A DNA stretch of 7,323 nt from Thaumarchaeota archaeon UBA160 (lineage in GTDB: Archaea; Thermoproteota; Nitrososphaeria; Conexivisphaerales; UBA164): contig DAXX01000030.1 in assembly GCA_002506605.1 (NCBI GenBank), forward strand, positions 1 to 7,323. Direction: 5' to 3'. A program made the translations under genes and the position numbers. Positions 5,173 through 7,323 of this stretch are shown in pieces; within the stretch, counting starts at the first letter, position 1, and every line of letters starts with the position of its first letter. The notes under the pieces were generated by a model that did no database searches, was not told the origin of the DNA, and saw only the letters and a list, made by a program, of their open reading frames with translations.

Positions 5173-5821
5173 CTTTACCAAACACCTTTATTATTTCGTT
5201 ATATAAACCATTTAAATCATATTTCAATTCTATCACGTCTAGGGCTTTTTTAACCATTTCTATCTTCTTTAAATCTCCTTTTACAACTACAACACCATTT
5301 ACGCCGAATCTAATCTCAGCTCCTGTAAGCTCCTTTATCTTGCTTGGTATCCTGCTTCTGCTCGTATAAATATAATGAGCCTTTGCAGGAGAAATATAAA
5401 ATACTGCATCGCCTTCTACCTTCCATTTTTGATCAGGCTGTAGAAAGACGTCCTTGCCCCTTTCTATTCTTTGAACCTTTGCTGCCACAAGGTCCCCAAG
5501 ATTAACCTTTTTTGATAGATCATATCTAGAAGGATCTATTCTCCTTTTAAAAAAGGCATTTGCCATAATAAAGCCATTAACGTAAGAGTTTATATCTAAG
5601 GTTGCAGCCAAAGGTTGCACATCCGTCACAACGCCTATGACAAAATCTCCAATTTTAGGTATATAAGGGCCTGTGAGCCTGATAACTCTTAATCTGCCGC
5701 CGCCTACTTCTGCCCTGCCAACAAACATGGAAAAATATTCTTCACCCTTTTTGAACACGTTGCTCCAAGATCTAAAATTTCCCTTTGCAACAACGTCACC
5801 GGGTATGACCAGCTTATTCAA
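5150..5821 (-). CDS. rrp4: Exosome RNA-binding cap subunit Rrp4
   Basis: The 223-residue protein caps the exosome ring and feeds RNA to it. It has an N-terminal domain with the VIPGDVVAKG signature (5-14), an S1 domain (about 58-120, with GDFVIGVVTDV and DINSYVNGFI) and a C-terminal KH-like domain (about 140-205). The Rrp4-specific GxNG motif is kept as GVNG at 173-176. The segment where archaeal Rrp4 proteins usually read VPRVIGKKGSM is instead AHYIYTSRSRI, so both glycines of the GXXG loop appear lost (TSRS, 153-156) without a change of length. The start is forced to TTG at 5821: the preceding in-frame codon is TAA, and the next ATG would remove the PGD motif. No ribosome-binding site is close, and the gene overlaps SBDS by eight bases, so coupling is likely. 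Confidence 0.95.
   Translation of the reverse strand: MNKLVIPGDVVAKGNFRSWSNVFKKGEEYFSMFVGRAEVGGGRLRVIRLTGPYIPKIGDFVIGVVTDVQPLAATLDINSYVNGFIMANAFFKRRIDPSRYDLSKKVNLGDLVAAKVQRIERGKDVFLQPDQKWKVEGDAVFYISPAKAHYIYTSRSRIPSKIKELTGAEIRFGVNGVVVVKGDLKKIEMVKKALDVIELKYDLNGLYNEIIKVFGKDGKSTDS
5183..5187 (-). promoter_or_regulatory. Candidate Shine-Dalgarno site for rrp41
   Basis: AGGTG inside the end of rrp4 lies ten bases before ATG at 5172 and only one base before the alternative TTG at 5181, so it fits the ATG better. Spacing is at the long end. Confidence 0.4.
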
Positions 5822-6503
5822 TTAGCTTTACCAACCCTTCACCATGAGTTAACGAAGCTATCCTATCAAGAAAGGCTGCCTGCGTAGCGATCGGTATTAT
5901 TATCAAACCGCTCAAGCTACCGTCGCTTTCCCAGCTTTCTTGTTTAACATCTCCATATTCTTTGAGAACCTTTATCACTTGATATGCGTACTTGGCTGGT
6001 ATTTTAAAGCTCAAAGTTATGCTACCAGTTTTAAGTGCTAAATAAGGCCTGATCTTTTCCACAACTTGTTTAGCCTGTTCCTCTGCAGGCTTTAAAGGAT
6101 CAATAGAAATGCCTGCCATTTCCATTGCCTTTTCTATTCTTATCACTGGATGGGGCAAATTTGTTTTTGGATCAACATAATTCTTTGATATAATTGTCAT
6201 TATCTGTTTCTTTTTGTCTTCTATCAACTTCCTTCTCTGTTCTGTAGTAAGGGGCAGCTCCCCTTTTGAAAGGATTTCTTTCTCTATTTCTCTAATGTCT
6301 TCTGTTCCAAATGCCTTCTTTAACTTTTCTCTAGGAGCTCTTTGTCCTTTTGATGAATCTGTAAAAACTTCGTCAATAACAAGAACCTTATCAAGATCCT
6401 TAATCTTGTTTTGTCTGTAGTCAAAAGCTGCGTCCGCATAGACAACAATTTCAAACTTCTCTGAACCTTTTACATATTTTATAATCGCAGTTTTAGATGA
6501 CAT
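5814..6503 (-). CDS. sbds: SBDS/Sdo1-family ribosome maturation factor
   Basis: The 229-residue protein is the archaeal Shwachman-Bodian-Diamond syndrome orthologue. In eukaryotes SBDS works with a GTPase to release eIF6 from the large subunit; an equivalent role with aIF6 is inferred for archaea. It has the expected three parts: an N-terminal FYSH domain (about 1-85, with KYVKGSEKFEIVVY and FTDSSKGQ), a helical middle domain with LTTEQRRKLIEDKKKQI (85-101) and DPKTNLPHPVIRIEKAME (111-128), and a C-terminal ferredoxin-like domain (about 160-229). Length is typical. ATG at 6503 follows the psmA stop by two bases without a clear Shine-Dalgarno site, so translation probably depends on coupling. 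Its place between psmA and rrp4 is characteristic of the superoperon. Confidence 0.97.
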   Translation of the reverse strand: MSSKTAIIKYVKGSEKFEIVVYADAAFDYRQNKIKDLDKVLVIDEVFTDSSKGQRAPREKLKKAFGTEDIREIEKEILSKGELPLTTEQRRKLIEDKKKQIMTIISKNYVDPKTNLPHPVIRIEKAMEMAGISIDPLKPAEEQAKQVVEKIRPYLALKTGSITLSFKIPAKYAYQVIKVLKEYGDVKQESWESDGSLSGLIIIPIATQAAFLDRIASLTHGEGLVKLIE

Positions 6504-6505
6504 TT

Positions 6506-7237
6506 TTACTTACTTTGAAACTCTTTAGAAAGCCTTGCTACCCTTTCTGCTATTTCCTGTTGTGGCAACATCTTCATTATTTTGTCTTCTTTGCTTATGT
6601 ATGCCACCTTGAGGTTTATTGGATCAACTTTCCCTTCATTAACTTTTAATATACACTTTAATCCTAAATCTATAGCTTCATTCAAACTCAGTTCTTGCTT
6701 GTAATTTTGCTCAAGATATTCGTTTGCTGTGTCACTGCCGCCACCTATGGCCACGGCGTCGTATTCCAAATATGTTCCACTTGGATCAGTTGTATAAAGT
6801 GATGGTGAATCTTTGTCTATTCCTGCAATTATCAAAGATACACCGAACGGCCTTACTCCTGCATATTGAGTATATTGTTGTGCCAAATCGCCTAAAGCTC
6901 TAGCTACAGTCTCTACTTCAATAGCCTCATCGTATATTAACCTGTTGTTCTGAGCTAACGTTCTTGCATTATCTACAAGAACCCTAGCGTCTGGCACATA
7001 ACCTGCAGCAGCTATCATTATGTGATCGTCCACTTGAAAAATCTTTTGACTCAACCTAGGGTTTTGAAGTTTTTTTACCCTCTCTTCTACGGCAAGCACA
7101 ACTCCTTCGTTTACTTTAATACCAACAGCAATTGTGCCCCTTCTTACTGTTTCGATAGCATACTCAACCTGATATAATCTACCGTCAGGTGAGAAAATTG
7201 TTAATGCCCTATCATATCCAGCAGATGGTGCGAACAT
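6506..7237 (-). CDS. psmA: 20S proteasome alpha subunit
   Basis: The 243-residue protein forms the outer heptameric rings of the 20S proteasome, gating substrate entry and docking PAN/Cdc48-type ATPases. The alpha-subunit N-terminal signature reads YDRALTIFSPDGRLYQVEYA from residue 8. Starting at ATG 7237 places Y8, D9, P17 and Y26, the cluster known to stabilise the open gate, at the same numbers as in Thermoplasma acidophilum; a reading from TTG 7240 shifts them by one. A lysine at 65 (LSQKIFQ) matches the pocket lysine that binds ATPase C-termini. YTQYAGVRPFGVSLIIAG and the DPSGTYLEY stretch are also typical. AGGTGA six bases upstream supports the ATG. The beta subunit is not in this window. 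It is the first gene of the visible operon, although an upstream gene could end just beyond. Confidence 0.98.
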   Translation of the reverse strand: MFAPSAGYDRALTIFSPDGRLYQVEYAIETVRRGTIAVGIKVNEGVVLAVEERVKKLQNPRLSQKIFQVDDHIMIAAAGYVPDARVLVDNARTLAQNNRLIYDEAIEVETVARALGDLAQQYTQYAGVRPFGVSLIIAGIDKDSPSLYTTDPSGTYLEYDAVAIGGGSDTANEYLEQNYKQELSLNEAIDLGLKCILKVNEGKVDPINLKVAYISKEDKIMKMLPQQEIAERVARLSKEFQSK

Positions 7238-7243
7238 CAAAAT

Positions 7244-7249
7244 TCACCT
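7244..7249 (-). promoter_or_regulatory. Shine-Dalgarno site deciding the psmA start
   Basis: AGGTGA is followed by six bases (ATTTTG) and ATG at 7237. The TTG within that spacer is only three bases from the site, so the ATG is preferred. Confidence 0.7.
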
Positions 7250-7283
7250 AACAATATAATAAATTTTGGGCTTTTTAAAACTT

Positions 7284-7291
7284 TTTATATT
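7284..7291 (-). promoter_or_regulatory. Candidate TATA box for the psmA-exosome operon
   Basis: AATATAAA lies about 47-54 bases before the ATG; initiation 25 bases downstream (near 7262) would leave a 25-base leader that includes AGGTGA. A second AT-rich element, TTTTAAAAAG at 7271-7280, is an alternative but would start transcription almost at the ribosome-binding site. Confidence 0.4.
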
Positions 7292-7323
7292 AATTTTAGA
7301 GATGCTGGTCAAATAAGATCATC

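Larger units (their letters stand above)
2814..7237 (-). other. Exosome/proteasome superoperon ending in a tRNA
   Basis: Eight genes and a tRNA are packed on one strand. The psmA-SBDS gap is 2 bases. The overlaps are SBDS-rrp4 8, rrp4-rrp41 23, rrp41-rrp42 11, rrp42-rpl37ae 8 and rpl37ae-pcc1 14. The pcc1-pfdB gap is 0 and the pfdB-tRNA gap is 1. No internal promoter is evident. The order matches the archaeal superoperon described by comparative genomics; rpoP, Brix-domain and RNase P protein genes found in some relatives are absent from this stretch, and Csl4 and DnaG must be encoded elsewhere if present. Confidence 0.85.

Noticed and set aside
7296..7323. Possible tail of an upstream minus-strand gene before psmA
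   Set aside because: All three minus frames close within 30 bases (for example TGA at 7311-7309 and TAA at 7298-7296), so an upstream gene end is possible, but too little is present to support any call.
1..7323. Mobile element, CRISPR array, defence system or horizontally acquired island
   Set aside because: No transposase, integrase, repeat-spacer array, toxin-antitoxin pair or terminal repeat is visible; the tRNA shows no duplicated 3' end marking an integration site, and every gene fits core archaeal informational or phosphate-uptake functions.

Overview
The window comes from an archaeal chromosome. It encodes a proteasome alpha subunit, an SBDS-family ribosome-maturation factor, the exosome subunits Rrp4, Rrp41 and Rrp42, ribosomal protein L37Ae, a Pcc1-type KEOPS subunit, prefoldin beta and a two-repeat TATA-binding protein; this combination is archaeal. 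The DNA is AT-rich (roughly 35-40% GC by eye), but the single tRNA has almost entirely G-C stems, which suggests a thermophile. The lineage cannot be settled from these sequences alone. Initiation appears mixed: GGTGA-type Shine-Dalgarno sites lie before several operon genes, promoters of the leaderless type precede isolated genes, and TTG starts are frequent.

Right to left on the minus strand (about 7290 to 2782) runs one compact operon: psmA, SBDS, rrp4, rrp41, rrp42, rpl37ae, pcc1, pfdB, then tRNA-Ile(GAU), closed by a T-rich terminator. Neighbouring genes overlap by 8-23 bases or are separated by 0-2, and the tRNA starts one base after the prefoldin stop codon. This is the known archaeal exosome/proteasome superoperon, linking RNA degradation and tailing (exosome), protein degradation (20S proteasome), ribosome maturation (SBDS, L37Ae), tRNA modification (KEOPS) and chaperoning (prefoldin). 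RpoP, often found between rpl37ae and pcc1 in other archaea, is absent.

Further left, tbp (2742-2185) has its own TATA box placed for a leaderless message. A second promoter drives a two-gene phosphate-uptake module: a DUF47/PhoU-like regulator overlapping by four bases a PiT-family permease whose signature motifs are altered. At the left edge a plus-strand PUA-domain protein (68-541) converges on the permease gene and overlaps its 3' end by 23 bases. No stretch over 300 bases lacks a gene, and no mobile elements or CRISPR arrays are visible.

No undescribed multi-gene system is evident. The points most worth a second look are the tRNA flush against the operon, the loss of the GXXG loop in the Rrp4 KH domain, the Asp-to-Asn changes in both PiT signatures, and several start-codon corrections.
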